Positions 36,035 to 44,840 of a stretch of 64,000 nucleotides of DNA are shown here, piece by piece. Each line of letters starts with the position of its first letter. Positions within the stretch are counted from its first letter, which is position 1. This stretch comes from Mycolicibacterium sp. P1-5. GTDB lineage: Bacteria > Actinomycetota > Actinomycetes > Mycobacteriales > Mycobacteriaceae. The position numbers and the translations under genes are program-made. The stretch is from the NCBI RefSeq assembly GCF_008329565.1, contig NZ_NPKT01000011.1, forward strand, positions 112,542-176,541, read 5' to 3'. The notes under the pieces are model-generated. The model made no database searches. It was not told the DNA's origin and saw nothing but the letters and a program-made list of their open reading frames with translations.

Positions 36035-37227
36035 TGCGCACAGTGCGGTCCTACGCCCGGTGGTTGGCCAGAGCCAAGCCAGGCGACTACGTGATCGCGC
36101 TGAGCGCCGCGTCGGCGTCGGTGCCGCTCATCGGGCGGCATCTGGAGGTCCTCGGTGGTTTTGCGGCCCTGGGGGTGGGTGGCCGTCGCTATGTGTCGAG
36201 CATCGGCGTCCGCCTGACACAGGCGCGATTGAGCCCTGTCAGCGCAGAGGAGCGAAATGCCCAGCGCGCGTTGACGCCCAGCCTGTTGACAGAGGCGTTG
36301 GGCGGTGTCGTCGCTGCCGATCAACTCGCCCAGCCGTGGCCCGCACACCGGGATCGCGCGCCTTTTCTGAAGGCGGCCGGCCAGCGGCGATATGTGTACC
36401 GCTCGTCGGTGCGTTATGGCGACCGCCCAGGTCAGCTGCTCGACGTGTGGCGAAGTCCAGAGGCAATCCGGGAGCCGGCTCCGGTGCTTGTCTTCGTCCC
36501 CGGCGGCGCATGGGTGTTCGGCCGCCGAGAGCTCCAGGGCCACGCCCTGATGGCACACTTGGCGCGGCGAGGCTGGGTGTGCCTGTCAATTCAGTACGGG
36601 TCGAGCCCGCGGCACCGCTGGCCTCGCCAGATCACCGATGTCAAAGCTGCGATAGCGTGGGCACGGGCCAACGCCGCGAAGTTCGGAGGCGATCCGAATT
36701 TCGTTGCCGTAGCCGGGTGTTCAGCAGGCGGTCATTTGGCCACCCTGGCCGGACTGACAGACAGCGACCCACAGTGGCAAACCGATCTTCTCGCGGGCGC
36801 CGATACGTCGGTGGATGCCGTGGTCAGCGTGTACGGCCTGTACGACTGGCACGACCGCAGCACCCCTGAGCGCGACCGCTTCCTGGAATTCCTCGAACGC
36901 GTGGTGGTGCAGCGCCCGCAGGCTCGTCGTCCTGAGATCTACCTTGCCGCATCGCCGATGGAACGCGTGCACTCGTCCGCGCCGCCCTTCCTGGCGATCC
37001 ACGGCAGCAACGACGGCCTGATCCCGGTTGGCGAGGCACGCGGGTTCGTCGCACGACTGAGGTCGGTGTCCGAGTCGCCCGTGTGCTACATCGAATTGCC
37101 TGGCGTCGGACACGGTTTCGACCTGATCGACGGAACGCGCACGGCGCCCGTGGTAGCCGCGATCGGCCGCTTCCTGCACCACGTCCACCAGGACCAACTC
37201 CACGGCAGGACCTCGTCGGCGATCTGA
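36034..37227 (+). CDS. Alpha/beta hydrolase (esterase/lipase-like)
   Basis: The product is about 397 residues. A 140-residue N-terminal region of unknown role precedes the hydrolase fold. The oxyanion loop is VFVPGGAWVFG (PGGAW in place of HGGG), with nucleophile Ser230 in AGCSAGGHLA, acid in HGSNDGLIP and His in GVGHGFDLI. This resembles mycobacterial LipC/LipI-type esterases. GTG 36031 is an equally possible start. It begins a run of co-directional oxidative genes (hydrolase, flavin oxidoreductase, SDR, ALDH, P450, AveC-like) and could release the substrate or product by ester hydrolysis. Confidence 0.85.
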   Translation: MRTVRSYARWLARAKPGDYVIALSAASASVPLIGRHLEVLGGFAALGVGGRRYVSSIGVRLTQARLSPVSAEERNAQRALTPSLLTEALGGVVAADQLAQPWPAHRDRAPFLKAAGQRRYVYRSSVRYGDRPGQLLDVWRSPEAIREPAPVLVFVPGGAWVFGRRELQGHALMAHLARRGWVCLSIQYGSSPRHRWPRQITDVKAAIAWARANAAKFGGDPNFVAVAGCSAGGHLATLAGLTDSDPQWQTDLLAGADTSVDAVVSVYGLYDWHDRSTPERDRFLEFLERVVVQRPQARRPEIYLAASPMERVHSSAPPFLAIHGSNDGLIPVGEARGFVARLRSVSESPVCYIELPGVGHGFDLIDGTRTAPVVAAIGRFLHHVHQDQLHGRTSSAI

Positions 37228-37240
37228 AACGGAGCATATC

Positions 37241-38203
37241 GTGGGCGTCTTGTCTACGGACTGGTCGCGGTCGATGGGGATCGATGTGCCGATCGTCAAT
37301 GCCCCGATGGGTGGCGCCGCCGGCGGTGCCTTGGCGGCCGCGGTGTCACGAGCCGGCGGCCTGGGGATGATCGGCATGGGAAGCTCGGCCACCGCAGGGA
37401 AGCTTGCGGCCGAACTCCCGCACGTGTCAAACCTGGACCGCCCCTTCGGTATTGGACTGGTCGAGTGGGTGGCGGCTTGTCAGCCGGACCTGCTCGACAC
37501 GGCGCTGGCCGCCGGGCCTGCACTGCTGAGCGTCAGCTTCGGCGACCAGTGGGACTGGGTGCGGCGAGCCCATGACGCCGGCGCGCTCGCCGCCGTTCAA
37601 GTTCCTGATCTGCCCAGCGCGCGGCGTGCGGTCGACGCCGGCGTCGACCTGGTGATCGCCCGCGGGGCCGAAGGCGGTGGCCACGGGCAACCGCTGATCG
37701 GCACCTTGCCGTTACTGACGGAGCTGCTCGACCACGTGGCGGTCCCTGTGCTGGCCGCTGGTGGCATCTCGTCGGGCCGCGGTCTGGCTGCGGTGCTGGC
37801 GGCCGGTGCGTCGGCGGCCTGGGTGGGCACCGCGTTCACCGCGTGCAGCGAGTCGCTGTTGTCCGGCGCCACCCGCGATCAGCTGCTGGCGGCTTCGAGC
37901 GCCGACACCGTCGTCACCCGGACCTTCGACGTCGCGCTGGGGTACAACTGGCCGCCGTCGCTGCCGGAACGCGTCTTGCGCAACGAGTTCAGCGACCGCT
38001 GGGACCGTGACGAGGACTCCATCGACGCCGATGCCGCCGCGGAGCTGGCCGCGGCCATCGCCGCCGATGACTTCACCCGGTCGCCGATCAACGCCGGCCA
38101 GGGTGTCGGGGCGCTGACCGCGGTCCGGTCGGCAGCTGAAGTCATCGGTCAGCTGAGTAGCGAAGCGGCCGAACTGCTTTCGCGCTGGGCGTCGGCCACA
38201 TAG
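37241..38203 (+). CDS. NAD(P)H-dependent flavin oxidoreductase / nitronate monooxygenase-like
   Basis: The 320-residue FMN-binding TIM barrel has N-terminal VPIVNAPMGGAAGGALAAAV, ARGAEGGGHG (phosphate and substrate loop), PVLAAGGISSGRGLAAVLAA and WVGTAF. These are hallmarks of the 2-nitropropane dioxygenase/nitronate monooxygenase class and FabK-like reductases. The exact reaction is unknown. It starts at GTG 37241, 13 bases after the hydrolase stop, so the two are likely co-transcribed. Confidence 0.86.
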   Translation: MGVLSTDWSRSMGIDVPIVNAPMGGAAGGALAAAVSRAGGLGMIGMGSSATAGKLAAELPHVSNLDRPFGIGLVEWVAACQPDLLDTALAAGPALLSVSFGDQWDWVRRAHDAGALAAVQVPDLPSARRAVDAGVDLVIARGAEGGGHGQPLIGTLPLLTELLDHVAVPVLAAGGISSGRGLAAVLAAGASAAWVGTAFTACSESLLSGATRDQLLAASSADTVVTRTFDVALGYNWPPSLPERVLRNEFSDRWDRDEDSIDADAAAELAAAIAADDFTRSPINAGQGVGALTAVRSAAEVIGQLSSEAAELLSRWASAT

Positions 38204-38311
38204 ATAAACGCGTTGGCAGAAGCACGAATTTCAACGTCGTTGACGGCGCGTGAGGGACTGGGTAGGGTGCGAACAAACGTTAGGTTTTATATCCCGTCGT
38301 GAGTGGAGTCC

Positions 38312-39217
38312 ATGTCGTACGAGAGCGCCGCCGACCCACGCAGTGTCGTCATCACCGGTGCGTCGCGGGGACTTGGTCTGGCGTCGGCCGCGCATCTCTT
38401 CAGGCTGGGCTGGCGTGTCGTCGCGGCAATGAGGTCTCCTGACACGGGGATGAAGGCGCTCCGCGAACTCACCGGCGCCGGCGGGGATGATCCGCGACTG
38501 GTCGGAGTGGCACTCGATCTGACCGACCCGTCATCGGTGAAGGCCGCAGCGCAAGCCATCGAGGGCGCCGTCGGTGCGCCCTACGGACTGGTGCACAACG
38601 CCGGTATCTCCGCGGCCGGCATGGTCGAGGAGACCCCGACCGAGCTGTGGCAGCGGATGTTCGCGACGACAATCTTCGGTCCGGTGCTGCTGACCAAGGA
38701 ACTGCTGCCGTCGATGCGCCGGGCCGGAGCCGGCCGGATAGTTCTGGTGTCGAGCCAGGGCGGTGTGCGCGGAATGCCCGCGACTGCACCATATTCCGCG
38801 GTCAAGGGTGCGCTGGAGAGGTGGGGCGAGTCGATGGCGGGGGAGGTCGCGCCATTCGGCATCGGTGTCACGGTCGTCGTCACGGGCACGTATGACACCG
38901 AGATCATCACCGAAGCCGGCTCCACCGACTGCCGCGATCTCGCCGGCGTCTACGCCCGCCATCACCAGACCATGGACAAACGAGGCCGAGCCGCGATGAG
39001 GATCGCCGCGCGTTCCCCGCAGAAGTTCGCCGAAGGTCTGGCCAAAGCTCTTGAGAGTAAGAAGCCCTTCGTCAGGACCGTGATCGGTCCGGATGCGCGA
39101 ATGCTGTTGATTGCCAACCGGGTACTGCCATCGGCCGGACTGCACCAGATGACCCGGCTGATGATGGGCATCCCGCGGTTCGGCGCCATGAGATCAGGAG
39201 ATGGCAGCAGTGGCTGA
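38312..39217 (+). CDS. Short-chain dehydrogenase/reductase
   Basis: The 301-residue classical SDR has the cofactor loop VVITGASRGLGLASA (TGxxxGxG) and NNAG-type VHNAGIS. The catalytic Ser is in VLVSSQGG, with the Y-x-x-x-K of APYSAVKGAL. The arginine after the second strand (AMRSPDTG) suggests NADP preference. ATG 38312 is preferred over GTG 38303. It overlaps the aldehyde dehydrogenase gene by 17 bases, so they are certainly one transcript: alcohol/ketone then aldehyde oxidation is a natural pairing. Confidence 0.9.
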   Translation: MSYESAADPRSVVITGASRGLGLASAAHLFRLGWRVVAAMRSPDTGMKALRELTGAGGDDPRLVGVALDLTDPSSVKAAAQAIEGAVGAPYGLVHNAGISAAGMVEETPTELWQRMFATTIFGPVLLTKELLPSMRRAGAGRIVLVSSQGGVRGMPATAPYSAVKGALERWGESMAGEVAPFGIGVTVVVTGTYDTEIITEAGSTDCRDLAGVYARHHQTMDKRGRAAMRIAARSPQKFAEGLAKALESKKPFVRTVIGPDARMLLIANRVLPSAGLHQMTRLMMGIPRFGAMRSGDGSSG

Positions 39218-40694
39218 TAGCGCAGGCGTCGGTTTCGAGACGAAGATGATGATCGACGGAAAGCTCGTCGACGGTCAGGCGGGGACCTTCACCAATATCA
39301 ACCCGGCCACCGAGGAAGTGCTCGGTGAGGTCGCCGATGCGTCGAAGGCCGATATGCACCGCGCCATCGACGCGGCGCGACGCGCGTTCGACGAGAGCGA
39401 CTGGTCGACCAATCACGCCTTCCGCCAACGATGTCTGCTGCAATTGCAGGACGCGCTGGAGCACGAGCAGGAAGAACTGCGGGAAGAGCTCATCCTCGAG
39501 GTGGGCTGCCCGCGTGCCATCACCCACGGCCCGCAACTCGATGCGCCGCTGGCCGACGGGCTGCGGTACCCGGCCACGCTGATCGACGAATACGCCTGGG
39601 AAACGTCCCTGGGCGATGCGGTGGTCTCGGTCACCGGCGTCAACACCACCCGCAAGGTCTGGCGGGAGCCGGTGGGAGTTGTCGGTGCGATCGTGCCGTG
39701 GAATTTCCCGTTCGAGGTCACCATCCACAAGATCGGCCAGGCGCTGGGGACGGGCAACACCGTGGTGTTGAAGCCGGCGCCCAACACGCCGTACAACGCG
39801 ACCAGGCTGGGCCGGCTGATCGCCGAGAACACCGATATCCCATCGGGCGTGGTCAACGTCGTCACCGCGTCGGACCACTTTGTCGGCGAGGAGCTCACTC
39901 TGTCGCCGAAGGTCGACCTGATCTCGTTCACCGGTTCCACGGTCGTCGGACAGCGGATCATGGAGAAGGGCGCCGCGACCATGAAGCGGCTGTTCCTGGA
40001 ACTCGGCGGTAAGTCGGCGACCATCGTGCTGGAGGACGCGGACTTCGCGCTCGGCTGCATGATGGGCATCGCCCCCTGCATGCACGCCGGCCAGGGCTGC
40101 GCCAACCCCACCCGGATGCTGCTGCCGCGCTCCCGCTATGAGGAGGGAGTGGAAATTCTGCGCGGCATCTATGAGGGCGTCTCAGCCGGTGACCCGCAAG
40201 ACCCCGGCACTCTGTGCGGCCCGGTCGTCTCCGACCGCCAGCGCAGCCGCATCCGCGGCTATATCGAGAAGGGTGTCGAGGAGGGTGCCACCCTGCTCGT
40301 CGGCGGCGCCGAGGCGCCCGAGGGTATGGACAAGGGATTCTTCGTCAAGCCAACGCTGTTCGTGAACGTCGACAACTCGATGACCATTGCACAGGAAGAA
40401 ATCTTCGGCCCCGTCCTGTCGGTCATCCCCTTCGACGATGAAGACGACGCGGTGCGCATCGCCAACGACAGCCCCTACGGTCTGGCCGGCAACGTGATGG
40501 CCGGCTCGCTTGATCGGGCTCTGTCGGTGGCCAGGCGACTGCGGGCCGGGTTCATCGGCCTCAACGGCACCGCCGGTTACGGTGCCGACACCCCATTCGG
40601 CGGATACAAGGCCAGCGGTGTGGGCCGTCAGAACGGTATCGCCGGATTCGACCAGTACACCGAAATCAAATCGGTTGCCTACCCTGCGAATTGA
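39201..40694 (+). CDS. Aldehyde dehydrogenase (NAD(P)-dependent)
   Basis: The 497-residue ALDH superfamily enzyme has IVPWNFPFEV, the general-base Glu in LELGGKSA and the catalytic Cys in HAGQGCANPTR. FGGYKASGVGRQNG stands near the C-terminus. It oxidises an aldehyde to the acid; the chain type cannot be deduced. It overlaps the SDR gene and is followed 13 bases later by the P450, whose ribosome site (GAGGAG) overlaps the ALDH stop. This arrangement supports sequential oxidation of one substrate. Confidence 0.92.
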   Translation: MAAVADSAGVGFETKMMIDGKLVDGQAGTFTNINPATEEVLGEVADASKADMHRAIDAARRAFDESDWSTNHAFRQRCLLQLQDALEHEQEELREELILEVGCPRAITHGPQLDAPLADGLRYPATLIDEYAWETSLGDAVVSVTGVNTTRKVWREPVGVVGAIVPWNFPFEVTIHKIGQALGTGNTVVLKPAPNTPYNATRLGRLIAENTDIPSGVVNVVTASDHFVGEELTLSPKVDLISFTGSTVVGQRIMEKGAATMKRLFLELGGKSATIVLEDADFALGCMMGIAPCMHAGQGCANPTRMLLPRSRYEEGVEILRGIYEGVSAGDPQDPGTLCGPVVSDRQRSRIRGYIEKGVEEGATLLVGGAEAPEGMDKGFFVKPTLFVNVDNSMTIAQEEIFGPVLSVIPFDDEDDAVRIANDSPYGLAGNVMAGSLDRALSVARRLRAGFIGLNGTAGYGADTPFGGYKASGVGRQNGIAGFDQYTEIKSVAYPAN

Positions 40695-40707
40695 GGAGCT
40701 TCTTGTT

Positions 40708-41979
40708 GTGACCGATTTCGACGTGGTGGACTTCTTCACCGATGAAACGCTCGTTGGCGACCCGTACCCCTACTTCGACCACCTGAGGTCGAAGTGCCCG
40801 GTGACGCCGGCGACGGCCTTCAACGTGCTGGCGGTCACCGGCTATCAGGCGGCGTTGAGCGTGTACAAGAACCCGGCATTCTCGTCGTGCGTCTCGGTGG
40901 CCGGACCGTTCTCCGGCATGCCGATCAGCCCGGGCGAGTCCGATGACGTGTCGGAGCTGATCGAGCAGCACTGCGCGAATGTGCCGATGGCCGAACACAT
41001 CACGTCGCAGGACCCGCCGCTGCACACCCGCACCCGCGGTCTGATGAACACGCTGATCACGCCCAAACGTCTCAAAGAGAACGAAGACTTCATGTGGCGG
41101 CTGGCCGATCAGCAGCTCGACACCTTCCTGGCGAAGGGCGAGTGCGAGTTCCTCACCGACTACGCAAAGCCGTTCTCGTTGCTGGTTATCGCCGATTTGC
41201 TGGGTGTACCGGCCGAGGACCACGAGGACTTCAAGAGGGTCTTCGCGGATCAGGTGGTCGGCGAGGTCGGCTCGGATTCGCCAACACATTCGCATAACCC
41301 GCTGGAGTGGCTGAACGAGAGGTTTTATCGCTACCTGGACGAGCGCAGGCGCGAGCCGCGCGACGACGTGCTCACCGGGCTTGCGCTGGCCAAGTATGAA
41401 GACGGCTCGACACCCGATCTCACGGACGTGGTGAACCTGTCGACATTCCTCTTCGCCGCAGGCAGTGAGACGACGACCAAGCTGGTGAGCTCGGCAGTGT
41501 GGTTCCTCGCCGAGAATCCGGGATCTGAACACGCGTTGCGCGCGGACCGCGGCAAGATTCCCGCCTTCCTCGAAGAAACCTTGCGGATGGAGAGCCCGGT
41601 CAAGGCGCACTTCCGGATGGCGCGCACGACGACGACGGTGGGGGACGTGACGGTCCCGGCCGGAACGACGGTGATGCTCATGCCGGGTGCCTGTAACCGG
41701 GACGCGGCAAAGTTCGATCAGCCGCACAAGTTCCGCGCCGACCGGCCGAATGTGAGGGAGCACATCGCCTTCATCCGCGGTGCGCATTCCTGCCCGGGCG
41801 CGCCGCTGGCACGGGCGGAGGGGCGGATCTCACTGAACCGGATCCTGGATCGGATGAAAGACATCACGATCTCGGAGGCCGAGCACGGTGCAGCCGACAA
41901 CCGGCACTACAGCTACGAGCCGACGTTCATCATGCGTGGGCTCAGCGATCTCCACATCACGTTCACCCCGGTCGACTAG
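40708..41979 (+). CDS. Cytochrome P450
   Basis: The product is 423 residues. The I-helix oxygen-activation motif is FAAGSETTTK, the K-helix ExxR is EETLR, and the heme-binding loop FIRGAHSCPGAP has proximal Cys362. It is a soluble bacterial class I P450 that needs a ferredoxin and reductase. No ferredoxin gene is adjacent, which is unusual for mycobacterial P450 operons. GTG 40708 is the start, with GAGGAG 11-16 bases upstream. CYP family not assigned. It is followed by the microprotein and AveC-like genes. Confidence 0.93.
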   Translation: MTDFDVVDFFTDETLVGDPYPYFDHLRSKCPVTPATAFNVLAVTGYQAALSVYKNPAFSSCVSVAGPFSGMPISPGESDDVSELIEQHCANVPMAEHITSQDPPLHTRTRGLMNTLITPKRLKENEDFMWRLADQQLDTFLAKGECEFLTDYAKPFSLLVIADLLGVPAEDHEDFKRVFADQVVGEVGSDSPTHSHNPLEWLNERFYRYLDERRREPRDDVLTGLALAKYEDGSTPDLTDVVNLSTFLFAAGSETTTKLVSSAVWFLAENPGSEHALRADRGKIPAFLEETLRMESPVKAHFRMARTTTTVGDVTVPAGTTVMLMPGACNRDAAKFDQPHKFRADRPNVREHIAFIRGAHSCPGAPLARAEGRISLNRILDRMKDITISEAEHGAADNRHYSYEPTFIMRGLSDLHITFTPVD

Positions 41980-42018
41980 TCGGGAGACGAGGAACAACCC
42001 CTGGGGATAGGAACAGTC

Positions 42019-42114
42019 ATGGGAGCCGTAATCATGCTCGGCACGCTGCTCGGGCTGATTGTGCTGATCTTCGGATTGGTCATCTACTTTGATCCGGAAG
42101 CCCGTGACCGATGA
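42019..42114 (+). CDS. 31-residue single-pass membrane microprotein
   Basis: ATG 42019 to TGA 42114 encodes MGAVIMLGTLLGLIVLIFGL then VIYFDPEARDR: one transmembrane helix of about 22 residues and a charged cytosol-type tail. Its stop overlaps the ATG of the AveC-like gene (ATGA at 42111-42114), the classic sign of coupled translation. It lies 39 bases after the P450. It is probably a small subunit or anchor for the P450 or the AveC-like protein. No known family recognised. Confidence 0.6.
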   Translation: MGAVIMLGTLLGLIVLIFGLVIYFDPEARDR

Positions 42115-42887
42115 CCTCGGTGATGATCGCCGGCCAGACGTTCGCCTACGCCGGCGGGTTCGTGCTGCTGGGTGTTGGCATCTACTTGAGCGTGCGTCGC
42201 GGACGTATGCATCCACTGCTGCTGGTGTCGATCTCGGCAATCTCGTTCTCGTGGATCGAGGCGCCCTACGACTGGGCGATGTACGCACAATTCCCGCCCG
42301 CACTGCCACGCATGCCGTCGTGGTGGCCGATCAACATGACGTGGGGTGGCGGGCTGCCGTCGGCAGTCCCGATCGGGTACATCTCATACTTCGTGTTCCC
42401 GGCGTTGATCGGTGCGGTCATCGGGCGGTGGCTGGTCAAGCGGTTCGGGTGGCGCAGGCCGCAGACGCTGCTGTTCGCGGGGTTCGGGATCGGCTTCAGT
42501 TGGGCGCTGTTCTTCAACGCGGTCATCGGTGCTCAGCTCGGCGTCTTCTACTACGGCTACGTGATTCCGGGGCTCGCAATTTTCGAGGGGACCAAGCACC
42601 AGTACCCGGTCTATGACTCCATTGCGATGGGTGTGCAGATGATGGTCTTCGCCTATCTGCTCGGCCGCACTGATGACCAGGGCCGCAACGTGATCGAGGC
42701 GTGGGCTGACAAGCGGTCATCGAGCAAGGTGGGTTCAGCCGTGATGTCGGTGGTCGCCGTTGTCATCGTCGGACACCTTCTCTACGGGGCGGTCTTCGCA
42801 CCGCACCTGGCGACGAAGCTGGGTGGCTACGTGACGGCCGGACCCACCGAGCAACTGTTCCCGGGTGTACCCAACCAGCCGCGATAA
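42111..42887 (+). CDS. AveC-like multi-pass membrane protein (spirocyclase AveC family)
   Basis: The 258-residue protein has about six or seven hydrophobic helices. Distinctive segments are FSWIEAPYDWAMYAQFPPAL, PSWWPINMTWGGGLPSAVPI and YISYFVFPALIGA. These resemble AveC of avermectin biosynthesis, which catalyses dehydration and spirocyclisation. Mycobacterial relatives are uncharacterised, so the chemistry is inference. It is translationally coupled to the microprotein and downstream of P450, ALDH and SDR genes. It is the last gene of the run; a GC hairpin follows. Confidence 0.75.
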   Translation: MTSVMIAGQTFAYAGGFVLLGVGIYLSVRRGRMHPLLLVSISAISFSWIEAPYDWAMYAQFPPALPRMPSWWPINMTWGGGLPSAVPIGYISYFVFPALIGAVIGRWLVKRFGWRRPQTLLFAGFGIGFSWALFFNAVIGAQLGVFYYGYVIPGLAIFEGTKHQYPVYDSIAMGVQMMVFAYLLGRTDDQGRNVIEAWADKRSSSKVGSAVMSVVAVVIVGHLLYGAVFAPHLATKLGGYVTAGPTEQLFPGVPNQPR

Positions 42888-42911
42888 CTACGGCGTCGGG
42901 ATGCAAAACTC

Positions 42912-42926
42912 CGGGGAAAATCCCCG
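42912..42926 (+). terminator. Short GC hairpin after the AveC-like gene
   Basis: CGGGGA-AAA-TCCCCG forms a perfect six-base-pair stem 25 bases after the stop codon. No U-tract follows, which is common for mycobacterial terminators but also weakens the call. Confidence 0.35.
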
Positions 42927-42977
42927 CATTCGTCGCACGACCGGCAAATACTGGAGGGCGAACGACAGGGGGTCGCC

Positions 42978-44492
42978 ATGCGCACAGCGGCGTATATCGG
43001 TGGAATCGGCGGATTCGCGGTGGCACTGGGCGTTGGCGCCGCGGTGACCGCCGGCTGCGGGGTGGCTTCGGCCGACTCGGTGGACTCGGGATCGGGCCCG
43101 AAATCATCGGCGACGCACTCCTCGTCGACGGCCCGCTCGGCTGTCGGTCATGCACAGCGAACCAAACCCGCGACCACCGCCGCACCTCGGCAGAATTCAT
43201 TGCCGGTCAATCAAACTCGGACAGTGGTCTCGAAGGCAACCGCGGCGGCAGTAGCCACATCACCGGTCACCACCAAGGTCGGCTGGGTGACCGGACCCAA
43301 CACCTCGACCCCGAGCCGATTCGGCATCTACGGCACCGACGTGGGCATCATGTGGGACAACGGCATGGCCGGTGACAAGCGTCAAGTACTGACGATCTTC
43401 GGCGACACGTTCAGCGGCCCGGGCATGTCGGGTAACTGGCGTTCCAACGTGCTGCTGCGCACCACCGATCCGATCAACCGCGTCTTCGCGCCCGGTTCGA
43501 CCACCGACCCGTTCGCGGGATCGCCGTTGAGCTCACCGGGGATGTCCAAGCAGGCGATCGCGGGCAGTGCGCGAAACCTGGGTCTGTTCGGCTCGCAGGT
43601 GACGGTCATCCCGACCGCAGCGATCTCGGTACCCTACGACAACCAGTACGGCGCACGGCAATACGTGAACTTCATGTCGGTGCGGTCCTGGGATTTCGGC
43701 GGCGCGTGGACCACCAATTACTCCGCAATCGCCTACTCCGATGACAATGGCCAGAACTGGACCGTCGCGCCGCAGACCATCCGGGCGGCCAGCTGGCTGC
43801 GCTCGTCCACCCCATTCATGTACGGGAACCAGAACTTTCAGCAGGGTGCCTTCGTCAAGCCGCCGACTGATTCGCCGGACGCCGGGTACGTGTTCTCATA
43901 CGGCACCCCGTCGGGGCGGTTCGGCTCCGCGTACGTCTCACGGGTAAAAGAAGCCGACATTCTCGATCTGACGAAATATGACTACTGGGACGGCAATACG
44001 TGGGTGACCGGTGACCCGAATGCGGCGGTTCCGATCCTGCCCACCCGCGGCAACCAGTACGCGGGCGGGTTCCTCGGCCAGCTGGGACTTCTGTTCGGCG
44101 GCTGGGTGGCGGGGCTGTTCGGGGTGGGCGGACCCAACGGCCATGTCAGCGAGATGTCGGTGCAATACAACACGTATCTCGACAAGTATGTGGCGATGTA
44201 CTCCGACGGCATCGGCAGCGTGGTGATCCGTACCGCCGACTCGCCGCAGGGCGCCTGGTCGGATGCCACCACGCTGGTGACGTCGCTCCAATACCCCGGG
44301 CTGTACGCGCCGATGATGGACCCGTGGTCCACCGGGCAGGACATCTACTGGAACTTGTCGCAGTGGGGTAGCTACAACGTCATGCTGATGAAGACGACGT
44401 TGGGAGCGGCTGCGATTCAGGCCTCAGCCGGCGGGGCGAAGAACTCCAGCGTGATGCCGTCGGGGTCGCGGAAGCTCAGCCCGGAACCGTAG
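42978..44492 (+). CDS. Secreted DUF4185 domain protein
   Basis: The 504-residue protein has a Sec-type signal peptide (MRTAAYIGGIGGFAVALGVG... with cleavage after GVASA near residue 33) and a Ser/Thr/Ala-rich linker to about residue 95. A DUF4185 region follows with five-bladed-propeller-like features (LTIFGDTFSGPG, YSDDNGQNW, YVAMYSDGIG). Members are cell-envelope proteins; some actinobacterial DUF4185 proteins are linked to arabinan/glycan hydrolysis, but this one is not assignable. The last 25 codons overlap the convergent VOC gene and look unlike the family end. Confidence 0.82.
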   Translation: MRTAAYIGGIGGFAVALGVGAAVTAGCGVASADSVDSGSGPKSSATHSSSTARSAVGHAQRTKPATTAAPRQNSLPVNQTRTVVSKATAAAVATSPVTTKVGWVTGPNTSTPSRFGIYGTDVGIMWDNGMAGDKRQVLTIFGDTFSGPGMSGNWRSNVLLRTTDPINRVFAPGSTTDPFAGSPLSSPGMSKQAIAGSARNLGLFGSQVTVIPTAAISVPYDNQYGARQYVNFMSVRSWDFGGAWTTNYSAIAYSDDNGQNWTVAPQTIRAASWLRSSTPFMYGNQNFQQGAFVKPPTDSPDAGYVFSYGTPSGRFGSAYVSRVKEADILDLTKYDYWDGNTWVTGDPNAAVPILPTRGNQYAGGFLGQLGLLFGGWVAGLFGVGGPNGHVSEMSVQYNTYLDKYVAMYSDGIGSVVIRTADSPQGAWSDATTLVTSLQYPGLYAPMMDPWSTGQDIYWNLSQWGSYNVMLMKTTLGAAAIQASAGGAKNSSVMPSGSRKLSPEP

Positions 44493-44818
44493 TGCGCGTC
44501 GACGATTCCGCCGTGCGCCAGGCCCAGTTCGTCCAGCCGGGACTGCCAGCGTTCCAACTCGGATCGATCGGCGACGCCGAAGCCGATGTGGTCCAGGCCG
44601 ATGTTGTGCTCGCTGAACGACTGATCCGACGGCGCGGTGGTGTGCTGGTGCAATCCGAGCAGGGTGCCGTTGTCGAGCAGGAACACCGAGTGGTGGAAGC
44701 CGGCGTCGGTGTCCTCGTCGAGCACCGGGTTCGAGCCGATCAGCGCCCGGTACCAGGGCACGCTGACCGACAAGTCACGCACCGTGACCGCGACGTGGGC
44801 GAGGGTGGGAAAGGTCAT
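44417..44818 (-). CDS. VOC-fold (glyoxalase-like) protein
   Basis: The 133-residue protein starts TFPTLAHVAVTVRDLSVSVP, with His as first metal ligand. It continues with LDHIGFGVADRSELERW and ends LSFRDPDGITLEFFAPP, the second His and the Glu. It is a complete VOC enzyme of unknown substrate. It lies 22 bases downstream of the amidohydrolase on the same strand, so they are probably co-transcribed. Its 3' end overlaps the DUF4185 gene by 76 bases in the opposite direction. Confidence 0.87.
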   Translation of the reverse strand: MTFPTLAHVAVTVRDLSVSVPWYRALIGSNPVLDEDTDAGFHHSVFLLDNGTLLGLHQHTTAPSDQSFSEHNIGLDHIGFGVADRSELERWQSRLDELGLAHGGIVDAHYGSGLSFRDPDGITLEFFAPPAEA

Positions 44819-44840
44819 GGCTCAATCCTTTGTTTGTCGT

